Assembly (NCBI RefSeq): GCF_014048475.1
Contig: NZ_NWUS01000001.1
Span: forward strand, 992,001-1,056,000
Source: Bombella favorum
GTDB taxonomy: Bacteria; Pseudomonadota; Alphaproteobacteria; Acetobacterales; Acetobacteraceae
Reading direction: 5' to 3'
Length of the DNA: 64,000 nucleotides
Shown: one piece after another, positions 1 to 8,180 of the stretch
How the letters are laid out: each line of letters opens with the position of its first letter
Numbering within the stretch: position 1 is the first letter of the stretch
Translations under genes and position numbers: made by a program
The notes under the pieces: model-generated
Databases searched by the model: none
Told to the model about the DNA's origin: nothing
Seen by the model: only the letters and a program-made list of their open reading frames with translations

Positions 1-38
1 ACCCCCTCACCATTTCCTATCACCTGTCTGACAGGACG

Positions 39-404
39 TTAGACAAGACGACCTAGAAGGTCGGCAAAGTCCCGAATACCTGCGCTGATATGTCCAGCAG
101 CGTCGTGCGTTAGCGCTTCCAAAAAGCTTGCGCCATTCTGCAGGAAGCTATCAAGACCCGGTCTGACACGACGCGGAAGAGGTGTTCCGTGCTCTGCCAT
201 GTCAGCCTGTGCGCCAGCAAGACTCTGGCTCATTGACGAATCGCCGTTGCCCGTCAAGGACGTTCCGGATGAAGCCTGACCAATCAGCTTCCGCTCGGAA
301 CTCAACAACCCGTTCAACAGAACACCGCCCAGCGTTATGGCAGCCCCCAACAGCAGGCACCCACCAGATACTTCATTCAACTCATGTTCATTAAGAGTTC
401 TCAT
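39..404 (-). CDS. Double-glycine leader peptide protein A (bacteriocin-like)
   Basis: A 121-residue protein of unknown function. Residues 1-15 read MRTLNEHELNEVSGG. This fits the established double-glycine leader used by C39-peptidase ABC exporters, with Glu at -8, Leu at -7, Val at -4 and Gly-Gly at -2/-1. Cleavage after GG would release a core of about 106 residues that begins with a hydrophobic, Gly-rich stretch (about 16-34), followed by a polar middle and a predicted amphipathic C-terminal helix ending GRLV. A clear ribosome site, TTTTGGAGACTCGTC, precedes the ATG. The same leader and ribosome site recur upstream of the protein at 2484-2828, which strongly supports this start. No exporter or peptidase gene lies within the window. 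A class II bacteriocin-like role is inference; a secreted signal or self-recognition peptide is equally possible. Confidence 0.7.
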   Translation of the reverse strand: MRTLNEHELNEVSGGCLLLGAAITLGGVLLNGLLSSERKLIGQASSGTSLTGNGDSSMSQSLAGAQADMAEHGTPLPRRVRPGLDSFLQNGASFLEALTHDAAGHISAGIRDFADLLGRLV

Positions 405-791
405 GACGAGTCTCCAAAACTTTCATCATAGGAAGTTGGAGAATTAACACCGATTCTCCAAGAATATGGAGCAACATATTCTCTATTGGAGTCAATATTA
501 TTTTTATTACATTATAATTGTTAACTATATATCAATTTAAAAATAACAATTAATTATTATATTTACTTTGATAGACTCTCAAAGTCATTGCGTTAACTCC
601 CCTATTTCGTTGAGTTTTTCTCTTCCCTTCATCCCCGAAAGACATTTCGGAGCATCTGGATATAAAAAGTAAATAAATAAAATCTATTCTAAAAAATCAA
701 AAGGAATGAATTAATCTTCAATAAGTAAAAATGACCTACCCTCTCTTCGTATCAGGAAAAAATCTAAAAATAGAGCCGAAGATAGTAGTTC
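405..791. other. AT-rich intergenic region between divergent genes
   Basis: This 387-bp gap is much more AT-rich than the flanking coding DNA and contains runs of A and T, especially at 480-560 and 660-720. It must carry the promoters of both the leftward leader-peptide gene and the rightward Hint-protein gene. I could not pick convincing -35/-10 pairs or an operator. No open frame of note is present. The composition suggests foreign or rapidly evolving DNA. Confidence 0.6.
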
Positions 792-2366
792 ATGATCGTC
801 CCATCTGGCCAAGCCGTTAATTATATTCCACAGACCCATGAAGCTCTTATCAAAGCTGCGCTTTTCATGCCTGATAACCTTCCTTCATTGTCTGAAGGTC
901 GTCTTTTCACATTTCAGGGGGGGACGCTGGTTATTGCCCCAGCATCATGGTCGGGGCTTGTTAGTTCTTCTGTCATAGCCGCCCCACACTCCCTCATCAT
1001 AGACCCTGGAACGGGCGGTCAGCTCGTCATTGATTATGCAGGGTTAGACAGCACAACACTCCAGACCAACCTGTCTCTGGAGCTGCAACTCGTCAGCCCA
1101 CCCCCGCCCAGTTTTAAGCTCCAGTTTATCTTTTCCACCACACAGGCTTTAACACAGACAATAACTCGACAACGTTACGATGTCCCAACAAACCAAACCA
1201 TCATCCAACTGAATGAAAATTACAGCCTCTACAACACAGCCCATACGGACATCTTCATTCCCGGCAATCCCTACCAAATACCGCAGGACGGGCAATGGTA
1301 CCCACTCAACGCTCCAGCAACTGGACAATCCACACAACAGAATGGCTCAACTGTTGTCTGTTATCTCGCTGGGACCCTAATTGATACGCCTCAGGGCCCA
1401 CAAGCCATTGAAAAGCTACGCCCCGGTGATGCCATTCATGTTTTCCAGAACGGACAGAAATCTGTCGAATATCTTCGCTGGACCGGGCAAAAAACCGTCG
1501 TTCCCACTTCATCTGATGATTGGCCAATACGCATACGACGCCATGCATTCGCAGAGAACTGCCCCTTCTGCGATCTCTACGTTACAGAAGAACATTGCCT
1601 ACTTCTAAAAGGTGCCTTCGTTCCTGCCCGTATGCTCGTCAATGGTCGGACAATCCTGCGGGAAAAGCGGGACCGTTACGATATTTACCATATCGAAACA
1701 TATGAGCATCGTATCATCAGTGCCAATGGTGCCCTCTCTGAAACCTATTTAGATACCGGGAACCGCCCCAGCTTCACCACGCCCGAAGAGACATTGTCTA
1801 TTACCTCCCGAGCAGCCCTTCATTCCCGCATAAAGAGCTGGCAGCATGATGCCGCCGCCCCCCTGAAGGTAGAACGAGATTTCGTAGAACCTCTCCATGC
1901 CGCACTGGCAGCCCGAGCTACCAAACTGGGCTTCCCGGAAGATGCGGCTCCTCATACCCTGACAAATGACCCAGCCTTGACCTTACTGGACCCACGAGGA
2001 ACAGAACTATCTCTCTATCAACGCACTAATGGACATTACCTATTCCGGCTGAAAGATGATCCGCCTTTCCTCATCATCAAATCCCGGACAGCACGTCTGG
2101 ACAGGGCTATCGGCCCCTTCGTGGATGATAGACGGATGCTAGGAGTTCTCGTTGGCGAGGTAATGTTGGTCCAACCCGATGGGACGGACCTACCTCTGAC
2201 ATCCCATCTAACAGCCCCGGAAGGCACCGGCTGGGATGTCATGGAGACTGCACACTGCCGCTGGACCAATGGCAAAGCCCGCCTGCCACTTCCCGATGTC
2301 GAGAAACAGGAGGGCTGCCTTCTGAAAATCGAAATACTTAGTGCTGGCCCGTATATCCTGTCCTGA
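792..2366 (+). CDS. Hint (hedgehog/intein, Hint_2-type) domain protein
   Basis: A 524-residue protein. Residues 1-185 are a beta-rich, Pro/Thr/Gln-containing region with no signal peptide. A Hint_2-like module begins at Cys190 (CYLAGTLIDTP), continues through EKLRPGDAIHV (about 207-217) and VTEEHCLLLKGAFVPARML (about 264-282), and ends with HRIISANGALSETYLDTGN (about 306-324). This is the layout of the Hint_2 family common in acetic acid bacteria. A C-terminal region of about 200 residues of unknown fold follows. In Hint proteins the leading Cys can drive N-S acyl shift and self-cleavage; whether this one is active is inference. Its position between two related double-glycine leader proteins is unusual. 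The ribosome site at the chosen ATG is weak, and the exact start is therefore uncertain. Confidence 0.8.
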   Translation: MIVPSGQAVNYIPQTHEALIKAALFMPDNLPSLSEGRLFTFQGGTLVIAPASWSGLVSSSVIAAPHSLIIDPGTGGQLVIDYAGLDSTTLQTNLSLELQLVSPPPPSFKLQFIFSTTQALTQTITRQRYDVPTNQTIIQLNENYSLYNTAHTDIFIPGNPYQIPQDGQWYPLNAPATGQSTQQNGSTVVCYLAGTLIDTPQGPQAIEKLRPGDAIHVFQNGQKSVEYLRWTGQKTVVPTSSDDWPIRIRRHAFAENCPFCDLYVTEEHCLLLKGAFVPARMLVNGRTILREKRDRYDIYHIETYEHRIISANGALSETYLDTGNRPSFTTPEETLSITSRAALHSRIKSWQHDAAAPLKVERDFVEPLHAALAARATKLGFPEDAAPHTLTNDPALTLLDPRGTELSLYQRTNGHYLFRLKDDPPFLIIKSRTARLDRAIGPFVDDRRMLGVLVGEVMLVQPDGTDLPLTSHLTAPEGTGWDVMETAHCRWTNGKARLPLPDVEKQEGCLLKIEILSAGPYILS

Positions 2367-2388
2367 CGCAACAGCCAGAACGACGTAA

Positions 2389-2413
2389 GGGGATGGCCAT
2401 ACAGACCATCCCC
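2389..2413. terminator. Hairpin between convergent genes
   Basis: GGGGATGG at 2389-2396 pairs perfectly with CCATCCCC at 2406-2413 around a 9-base loop. It lies between the convergent Hint gene and leader-peptide gene. No U-tract follows on the plus strand, so a true intrinsic terminator is not certain. Confidence 0.35.
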
Positions 2414-2483
2414 CATCACAGAGAGCCCGCCCTTGGTCGGACAGAAACCCCACATACACACCCTATTTTAGGGATGGTACGGC

Positions 2484-2828
2484 TTAGATCAGACGTGTAA
2501 CGAAGTTCACAGCCTGCTGGATGCCTTCACCAATCAGGGAAATGATGCTGGTAAGCGGGTGCTGCAGGAAGTTAGTGAAAGCCTGAACAGGCCCAAGCAG
2601 CTGCCCCAGGCCACCGAAGCCACCAAGGTTGACGCTAGGGGTATTGGCAGCAGCCGGATAACCAGCCGGTGCATAGTTGGCGGACGGGATCGTGTTGGTG
2701 TTAGCAGCCGGAGCCAGTGCGCTCTGAGCATTGTTACCAAAACCACCAAACAGACCACCAAGCAGGTTGCCTAGCAGACCTGCACCACCGGAAACACTGT
2801 CCAGCTCACGGCTATTAAGAGCTCTCAT
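2484..2828 (-). CDS. Double-glycine leader peptide protein B (Gly-rich, bacteriocin-like)
   Basis: A 114-residue protein starting at the ATG in MRALNSRELDSVSGG, a double-glycine leader sharing 10 of 15 residues with that of the protein at 39-404. A start five codons upstream is open but lacks a ribosome site, whereas this ATG is preceded by TGTGGAGACTTGAG, nearly the same site as its relative. The predicted core (about 99 residues) begins with a Gly/Leu/Phe-rich stretch (about 16-30), has an Ala/Pro/Asn-rich middle, a second Gly-rich stretch (about 70-82), and an amphipathic C-terminal end closing in TRLI, comparable with GRLV in protein A. It is read toward the Hint gene. Bacteriocin-like or other exported peptide is inference. 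The exporter is not in the window. Confidence 0.7.
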   Translation of the reverse strand: MRALNSRELDSVSGGAGLLGNLLGGLFGGFGNNAQSALAPAANTNTIPSANYAPAGYPAAANTPSVNLGGFGGLGQLLGPVQAFTNFLQHPLTSIISLIGEGIQQAVNFVTRLI

Positions 2829-3016
2829 CTCAAGTCTCCACACAATTTTCTATTAAGAGATCGGAAGTCTTCACACACCTTCCGAGAGCGATAAACTCAC
2901 ATAGTTTGACTACAGTCAACAATAAAATGATATATTATTTTGCATTAACTTTGTAATAATATTAGATATACCATTACAATACATTGTGTTATTTCGTATT
3001 TATGTTAATAATTTAA

Positions 3017-3253
3017 TCACAAATAGGAAATTCTACATATTTTCTTTTTCATGCATGAATATACCAACAAATCGATGCCAAGTTCCATAATATGGTCATC
3101 CTCTATCATGCGATTAATGCCACCAATAACATGATGACCTTCATTAAACATTCCACATACACAACTAACATCATGACTACCGTCAGACAGTTCCCCAGGG
3201 GGAGCTAACTCCCTTAAAACATTACCTGATCCATCTTTTTTCTCTGCACACAT
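3017..3253 (-). CDS. Possible small protein, unknown
   Basis: A 78-codon open frame in AT-rich DNA between the leader-peptide gene and tRNA-Glu. The start at 3253 sits against the likely tRNA promoter and lacks a clear ribosome site. The product would contain a Cys-Val-Cys motif and a hydrophobic C-terminal part. I recognise no family. It may be a chance frame or a gene remnant. Apart from it, 2844-3256 shows nothing I can support. Confidence 0.2.
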   Translation of the reverse strand: MCAEKKDGSGNVLRELAPPGELSDGSHDVSCVCGMFNEGHHVIGGINRMIEDDHIMELGIDLLVYSCMKKKICRISYL

Positions 3254-3256
3254 AGC

Positions 3257-3286
3257 TTGACCATCCCACCAAAAGTCCTCTAGAAG
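3257..3286 (+). promoter_or_regulatory. Likely promoter of tRNA-Glu
   Basis: TTGACC at 3257-3262 matches a sigma-70 -35 box. CTAGAA at 3280-3285 (17-base spacer) or TAGAAG at 3281-3286 (18-base spacer) could serve as the -10. The tRNA begins 16 to 17 bases further on, a suitable distance for a short 5' leader. Confidence 0.4.
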
Positions 3287-3301
3287 ACGCCCACGCCTTT
3301 A

Positions 3302-3377
3302 GTCCCGTTCGTCTAGAGGCCTAGGACACCGCCCTTTCACGGCGGCAACACGGGTTCGAATCCCGTACGGGACGCCA
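3302..3377 (+). tRNA. tRNA-Glu (anticodon TTC)
   Basis: A cloverleaf is visible. The acceptor stem GTCCCGT pairs with ACGGGAC, the anticodon stem-loop CGCCCTTTCACGGCG exposes TTC, and the T-arm CGGGTTCGAATCCCG is standard. The CCA end is encoded at 3375-3377. The leader-peptide segment lies on its 5' side and an esterase relic starts just after its 3' end. No integrase or repeated tRNA 3' end was seen nearby, so an integration event here is not proven. Confidence 0.95.
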
Positions 3378-3379
3378 GC

Positions 3380-3640
3380 ATCTGATGTTTCAGAGCAGAT
3401 AAATCCCCGCTGTTTCATCCAACGCTCTGCCAGAATAGGCCACTGTTCTGTTGGCCCACCTTTGCGTCCCAGACCAAAACGCAGCATATGTAGAGCTTGT
3501 CTGGCATCCGCCAGCGGCGATGATAATAGCTGCCCCATTCGGGCGAACAGGCCGCATGATATGCAGACCCGGCGCATAAATGCCGCCCCCCTGCCTATAG
3601 CCGCTCACCATGCAGAAACATGAAATATTCATGACATCTC
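3380..3640 (-). pseudogene. Relic of an alpha/beta-hydrolase (esterase/xylanase-like) gene
   Basis: Two leftward frames together resemble an Aes/xylanase-type esterase with large internal deletions. The upstream frame gives PGLHIMRPVRPNGAAIIIAA (about 3520-3580), like the strand before the oxyanion Gly-Gly motif. The overlapping second frame then gives PLADARQALHMLR and EQWPILAERWMKQRGF (about 3390-3525), like the middle and C-terminal parts of the same family. The nucleophile elbow and most of the domain are missing, and the frame runs into the tRNA without its own stop. I read this as a decayed gene. The assignment rests on motif recall and needs a search. The rest of 3641-3778 shows nothing clear. 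Confidence 0.4.
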
Positions 3641-3778
3641 CGTAAAATACGAAGAAACACCCCCGCAAAAGCAGCCAAAACACCCCTTTTCTGCTTCCTC
3701 TAGCACTATTATGTGGTGCTGTTTCCGCTCCTGATAAATTGCAGTAGAGTGAGCCGCCTGAAAGGGGACAGAAACGTG

Positions 3779-4504
3779 ATGCACCAGAAGCAGCATATTG
3801 TGCAGCGTTATGAAGATGAGCTACTCCATTTACGATCCCTGATGGAACAGATGGGCGGGTTGGTGGAACACCAACTTTCTCTCGTGCTGGCAGCCATTAC
3901 CGAAAATGATGGACAGGCTGCCCTTCTGGCCGCACAGCAAGATAGTGACGTAGATGCGCTAGAACACAAAGTGGAGACACTGGCCATTCGCCTTCTGGCC
4001 CTGCGTGGCCCCATGGCTGCAGACCTGCGGGAGATCGTTGCCTGTATTCCCATGGCTGGCGCATTGGAGCGCATGGGCGACTATGCCAGCTCCATTGCCC
4101 GCCGTCTCAGCCAAATGGAACAGCCCATCCCCCGGCCCGCTCGCCTTGCCCTAAGTGAAATGGGCCGACTGGTACTGGAACATCTCCGCCGCATCATGGA
4201 TGCCCTAGAACATAAGGATGCCGACGCCGCCCATGCCATTTGGGCTGCCGACCAGCTAGTGGACCAATATTGCGAGGCCATGACGGCTGATTCACTGGAG
4301 CAGATGACCCGTCACCCTCATACCATCCGCCTCCATATTGCCCTGCTCTTCATCATTAGAAATCTGGAACGGATCGGCGATCACACAACCAATATAGCCG
4401 AGCGTGTGGTCTTCATGGTCACGGGGTCCATGCTGCCCCCATCCCGCCCGCATGGCCATGACAGCCAACACAGCCCTCCCAGACAGGAACCGCCTCGCTC
4501 ATGA
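3779..4504 (+). CDS. phoU: Phosphate transport/signalling regulator PhoU
   Basis: A 241-residue PhoU with two PhoU helical repeats (about 10-100 and 115-205), including the repeat signatures ALERMGDYASSIARR (about 104-118) and LERIGDHTTNIAERVV. PhoU proteins bind metal ions and link the Pst phosphate transporter with the PhoR kinase. The start at ATG 3779 follows AAAGGGG by about 11 bases; the frame is open upstream to 3713 but lacks a good site. The stop overlaps the phoB start in ATGA, implying translational coupling. The C-terminal tail is Pro/His/Gln-rich and looks disordered. No pstSCAB genes lie within the window, unlike the usual arrangement. Confidence 0.93.
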   Translation: MHQKQHIVQRYEDELLHLRSLMEQMGGLVEHQLSLVLAAITENDGQAALLAAQQDSDVDALEHKVETLAIRLLALRGPMAADLREIVACIPMAGALERMGDYASSIARRLSQMEQPIPRPARLALSEMGRLVLEHLRRIMDALEHKDADAAHAIWAADQLVDQYCEAMTADSLEQMTRHPHTIRLHIALLFIIRNLERIGDHTTNIAERVVFMVTGSMLPPSRPHGHDSQHSPPRQEPPRS

Positions 4505-5220
4505 CAGCCCCAATATCTCACAAAGGCTCTATTCTCGTTGTAGAAGATGAACCCGCCCTGCGGGTCCTACTGGAACATAGCCTGCGTCAACGTGGCTATC
4601 AGGTCAGTACTGCCGTGGATGGCGAACAGGCCTTATCCTTTCTTGAAGAGACGCGGCCCGACCTTGCCCTGCTAGACTGGATGATGCCCGGTCTCTCCGG
4701 GCTAGAACTATGCCGCATCATCCGGCAAAAACCGGGCCTGAAGGACCTTCCCGTCCTTTTCCTCACCGCCCGAACGGACGAGCAGGATGTCATAGCTGGG
4801 CTGGATAATGGTGCTGACGACTATCTGACCAAACCATGCAGTGCCGATAAACTAGATGCCCGCCTGCGTGCACTGCTGCGCCGTACACGCCCCGTGCAAG
4901 ACATCATAACCTTCGGCCCCCTCACTCTGGAGCCAGAAAACCATCAGGTTACCCGGTCCGGGCGTGCTATCGCTCTAGGACCAACCGAATACCGCCTGCT
5001 AGAACTTTTCATCCGCAACCCCCGCAAGGTCTTCTCCCGAGAAGACCTGCTAAAACGGCTATGGGGGCCTAATGTCCATGTGGAGCTCCGCACCGTGGAT
5101 GTGCATATCCGCCGTCTCCGCAAAGCTCTGAATGAAGGGGACGAGAAAGACCTCATACGAACAGTGCGAGCGGCCGGCTATGCCTTGGATGACAGCGTAA
5201 TCAACCGAACCGCCAGCTAA
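4501..5220 (+). CDS. phoB: Phosphate response regulator PhoB
   Basis: A 239-residue OmpR/PhoB-class regulator. The receiver domain (about 10-125) has the acidic pair in VEDE, the phospho-acceptor Asp59 in LLDWMMPG, and Lys in YLTKP. The winged-helix DNA-binding domain (about 138-230) contains ALGPTEYRLLELF and the recognition-helix region VHIRRLRKAL. It is expected to be phosphorylated by PhoR under phosphate limitation and to activate the Pho regulon. It overlaps phoU by four bases, and phoR begins 7 bases after its stop. The symbol rests on the neighbouring phoU and kinase as much as on the domain class. Confidence 0.9.
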   Translation: MTAPISHKGSILVVEDEPALRVLLEHSLRQRGYQVSTAVDGEQALSFLEETRPDLALLDWMMPGLSGLELCRIIRQKPGLKDLPVLFLTARTDEQDVIAGLDNGADDYLTKPCSADKLDARLRALLRRTRPVQDIITFGPLTLEPENHQVTRSGRAIALGPTEYRLLELFIRNPRKVFSREDLLKRLWGPNVHVELRTVDVHIRRLRKALNEGDEKDLIRTVRAAGYALDDSVINRTAS

Positions 5221-5227
5221 ATCTCTC

Positions 5228-6493
5228 GTGGCTGCATCCTCCCTTCTTCTACCGGACCTCATTGCGGTGGTCTGTACCTGTCTGGCCCTGGCAGGCTGGG
5301 GAATGGTCTGGCATCTGTCCCGCCGTGTCCATCTCTCGGAGCATGAGCCCCATCACCGCAGCCCGGACCGCAAACCCACTCCGAATAGCAGCACCATGCT
5401 CGCCGATGCGGCCCCATTGCTGGTAGAGGCCATCCCCGGCATGGCTCTCATCCTCGGCTCCATGGGCCAGATTCTCGCCTGCAACGAGGATGCCCGGACC
5501 CATTATGGGAAGAGTCTCGGGGCACTGCTTCGTCACCCTAATGCACGGGACACGCTGAAAACGGCCCTCCATGCGCCTTCAGCGACCGATATGGCTCTCC
5601 CTGCGGCCTGCTCGACCACCGTCCGTCTAGATGTCCCCGTAAAATGTTCCGTCCATCTTGCCATGCGCCGGGTAGGAGGAGCATCAGAACGGGATAGTCT
5701 TGTTCTTGTCCTGTTGCATGATCGTAGCATCATGCAAGCCGTAGACCGTATGCGGGCCGATTTCGTGGCCCATGCCAGCCACGAACTTCGCACGCCTTTA
5801 GCCTCCCTAAGTGGCTTCATCGACCTAATGCGGGAGGAAGGCGACACGACAGACCCATCCTCCCGTACCCTGTATCTGGACATCATGAACCAGCAAGCCA
5901 CACGGATGCAGCGTCTGATCGATCGGCTGCTCTATCTCTCCCAGCTGGAACTAAAGGGGCACCATCGCCCTCATGAAAGACTGGATGTAGATGACCTGTT
6001 CGCCCTTGTTCTTGGTGAAGTCACACCACGATTCCACGACTCCAACCGCACACTGACTGTCGATCATGAAGAAAACCTCGCCCTGCTGGCAGACAGGGAT
6101 GAAATGGTGCAACTTCTCCTAAATCTCATCGAAAATGCCATCCGATACGGCACAAAGCCAGACCATCCCCTGCATGTCCGCCTTCATGCCAGACAGGCCA
6201 CCCCTGCCGAAGGGCCATCTCCCGCTACGCCTGGAGTCCTGATTATGGTTGAGGATAATGGCCCCGGCATTGCCGCCCATCACATCCCCCGACTAACAGA
6301 ACGCTTCTACCGCATCACGGACCAGCCAGAGGGTAGCACCGGGGGCGAGCAGGGCACAGGGCTAGGACTAGCCATAGTCCGCCAGATTTTAGAAAGACAT
6401 GGTGGGCAGATACGCTTTACCAGCACACCGGGACAAGGCACAGCCTGCCTTGTCTGGCTCCCAACAGCCCCCGCTCCACAGGGCCACCGTTAA
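5228..6493 (+). CDS. phoR: Phosphate sensor histidine kinase PhoR
   Basis: A 421-residue membrane histidine kinase. One N-terminal transmembrane helix (about 8-29) is followed by a PAS-like linker (about 60-150). The HisKA domain carries the phospho-acceptor His185 in ASHELRTPLASL, and the HATPase domain has the N box (LNLIENAIRYG), G1 (VEDNGPGI) and G2 (GTGLGLAIV) motifs. It starts with GTG. A single N-terminal membrane anchor with a PAS linker fits PhoR, which senses phosphate through PhoU and Pst. It is the last gene of the phoU-phoB-phoR operon. No clear terminator follows, and the 212-bp gap to sdaA (6494-6705) shows nothing I recognise. Confidence 0.9.
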   Translation: MAASSLLLPDLIAVVCTCLALAGWGMVWHLSRRVHLSEHEPHHRSPDRKPTPNSSTMLADAAPLLVEAIPGMALILGSMGQILACNEDARTHYGKSLGALLRHPNARDTLKTALHAPSATDMALPAACSTTVRLDVPVKCSVHLAMRRVGGASERDSLVLVLLHDRSIMQAVDRMRADFVAHASHELRTPLASLSGFIDLMREEGDTTDPSSRTLYLDIMNQQATRMQRLIDRLLYLSQLELKGHHRPHERLDVDDLFALVLGEVTPRFHDSNRTLTVDHEENLALLADRDEMVQLLLNLIENAIRYGTKPDHPLHVRLHARQATPAEGPSPATPGVLIMVEDNGPGIAAHHIPRLTERFYRITDQPEGSTGGEQGTGLGLAIVRQILERHGGQIRFTSTPGQGTACLVWLPTAPAPQGHR

Positions 6494-6705
6494 AAACGGC
6501 ACGAAAATTCAGCAGCACATGGGGGGCGCTGCCAGTCGTAAATCGTAGCTTTTCCGTACAAAGGACAGACCGGGCAGCATCCTGCATAACAGGGCTTTCA
6601 CTTTGTTTCATAATCAGAATAATTTATTTTTTAAGGCTTATAACAGGGTCAGTTTTAGCCCATAAAAGAGGAAGAGATTCATTCAACAAGGGCCTTATAT
6701 TTTCC

Positions 6706-8082
6706 ATGCTCAGCCTGTTTGATCTGTTCAAGATAGGGATTGGCCCTTCCTCCTCCCATACTGTTGGCCCCATGCGGGCTGCTCAGCGTTTTGCCGATGT
6801 ACTGGCAGACCTACCCGATGGCCCGCTGGAGAAAGACCCCGCACGCATTGTTGTTACTCTCTACGGGTCACTAGCCCTAACAGCCGAAGGCCATGGCACC
6901 ATAAAAGCCGTCCTCCTCGGGCTAGCGGGAGAAACACCTGAGCATGTCGACCCGGAAACTGCTAAAAAACTGGTTCATCATATTGAAAGCACCCATCTGC
7001 TGAACCTCAACGGGACGAGTTTCTCCTTCGACTATCAAAACGACATCTGTCTGGACACAGGCACCATTCCCCCCATTCATCCCAACACCATGCAGTTCGA
7101 AGCCTTCGCCCGGGATGGAACCCTCATTACACGCCAGCGTTTCTGTTCCGTTGGCGGGGGGTTTATCACACCGGAAGACCAGGCACGGACAATGTCCTAC
7201 TCCCTGCCCGAAGTACCCTTCCCCTTCCGCAGTGGTGCCGCATTGCTGGCCCATACCAGACAGCAAAATACCAGCATTGCCAGCATCATGATGGCCAACG
7301 AAACCGCTACCCGCCCTCTCTGGGATGTTGAGCGGGGCATGGACCGCATCACCGAGACGATGCTGTCCTGCATCGAAGCCGGGTTACGCAATACGGATAC
7401 ACTCCCCGGCCCGCTAAAAGTGCAGAGACGAGCCGCAAAACTCTATGCACGCCTTCAGGCTAAAACCAATACGGCCCCTTCCCCTCATGGTGTGATGAAC
7501 TGGATCAGCCTCTTCGCCATTGCCGTGAATGAGGAAAATGCAGCCGGTGGGCGAGTCGTAACCGCCCCTACAAACGGAGCAGCGGGCGTCATTCCAGCTG
7601 TCATGCGTTATTATCGAGACTTCTGCCCCGAATATTCAAAAGACGGCCTACGGACCTTCCTGCTAACCGCCGCCGCCATCGGGGGGCTCTTCAAACTCAA
7701 TGCCTCCATCTCTGGGGCAGAAGTGGGATGCCAGGGAGAGGTTGGTGTGGCGTCCTCCATGGCCGCAGCAGGGCTGACAGCCGCACTGGGCGGCACACCA
7801 GAACAATGCGAACATGCCGCAGAGATCGCCATGGAGCACCACCTAGGCATGACCTGCGACCCGGTGGCTGGCCTTGTGCAGATCCCTTGCATCGAGCGGA
7901 ATGCCTTTGGGGCTGTTAAAGCCATCAATGCCTCTTCGCTGGCGATGAGCGATGATAGCGGGGCGCATTATGTCTCGCTGGATCACGTCATCAAGACAAT
8001 GGCCGAAACAGGCCGAGACATGAATCATCGTTATAAAGAAACGGCACTAGGGGGATTGGCCGTCAACGTACCGGCTTGCTGA
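6706..8082 (+). CDS. sdaA: L-serine dehydratase (single-chain, iron-sulfur)
   Basis: A 458-residue L-serine ammonia-lyase converting L-serine to pyruvate and ammonia. The N-terminal half begins with the family signature [20 protein letters not shown]. The C-terminal half holds cysteines for the 4Fe-4S cluster in [15 protein letters not shown] and IPCIER. The protein ends NVPAC; in related enzymes this C-terminal Cys folds into the active site. Length is normal for the fused one-chain type. The start is set by the conserved N terminus, though the ribosome site is weak. It appears to be a single-gene unit. Confidence 0.95.
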   Translation: MLSLFDLFKIGIGPSSSHTVGPMRAAQRFADVLADLPDGPLEKDPARIVVTLYGSLALTAEGHGTIKAVLLGLAGETPEHVDPETAKKLVHHIESTHLLNLNGTSFSFDYQNDICLDTGTIPPIHPNTMQFEAFARDGTLITRQRFCSVGGGFITPEDQARTMSYSLPEVPFPFRSGAALLAHTRQQNTSIASIMMANETATRPLWDVERGMDRITETMLSCIEAGLRNTDTLPGPLKVQRRAAKLYARLQAKTNTAPSPHGVMNWISLFAIAVNEENAAGGRVVTAPTNGAAGVIPAVMRYYRDFCPEYSKDGLRTFLLTAAAIGGLFKLNASISGAEVGCQGEVGVASSMAAAGLTAALGGTPEQCEHAAEIAMEHHLGMTCDPVAGLVQIPCIERNAFGAVKAINASSLAMSDDSGAHYVSLDHVIKTMAETGRDMNHRYKETALGGLAVNVPAC

Positions 8083-8180
8083 TGGCTTACTCCAGCCATC
8101 AAGATCGCTTGCCTGAAACTGCCGCAGCCCATACGATATTGTGAATCCTTTTTCCCCCTGTGCTGCGGTACGTTCACCCC

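Noticed and set aside
1-3377. Genomic island integrated at tRNA-Glu
   Set aside because: The segment lies on the 5' side of the tRNA, and no integrase or repeated tRNA 3' end was seen.
3713-3778. Upstream extension of PhoU
   Set aside because: The extra residues lack similarity to PhoU, and a ribosome site favours ATG 3779.
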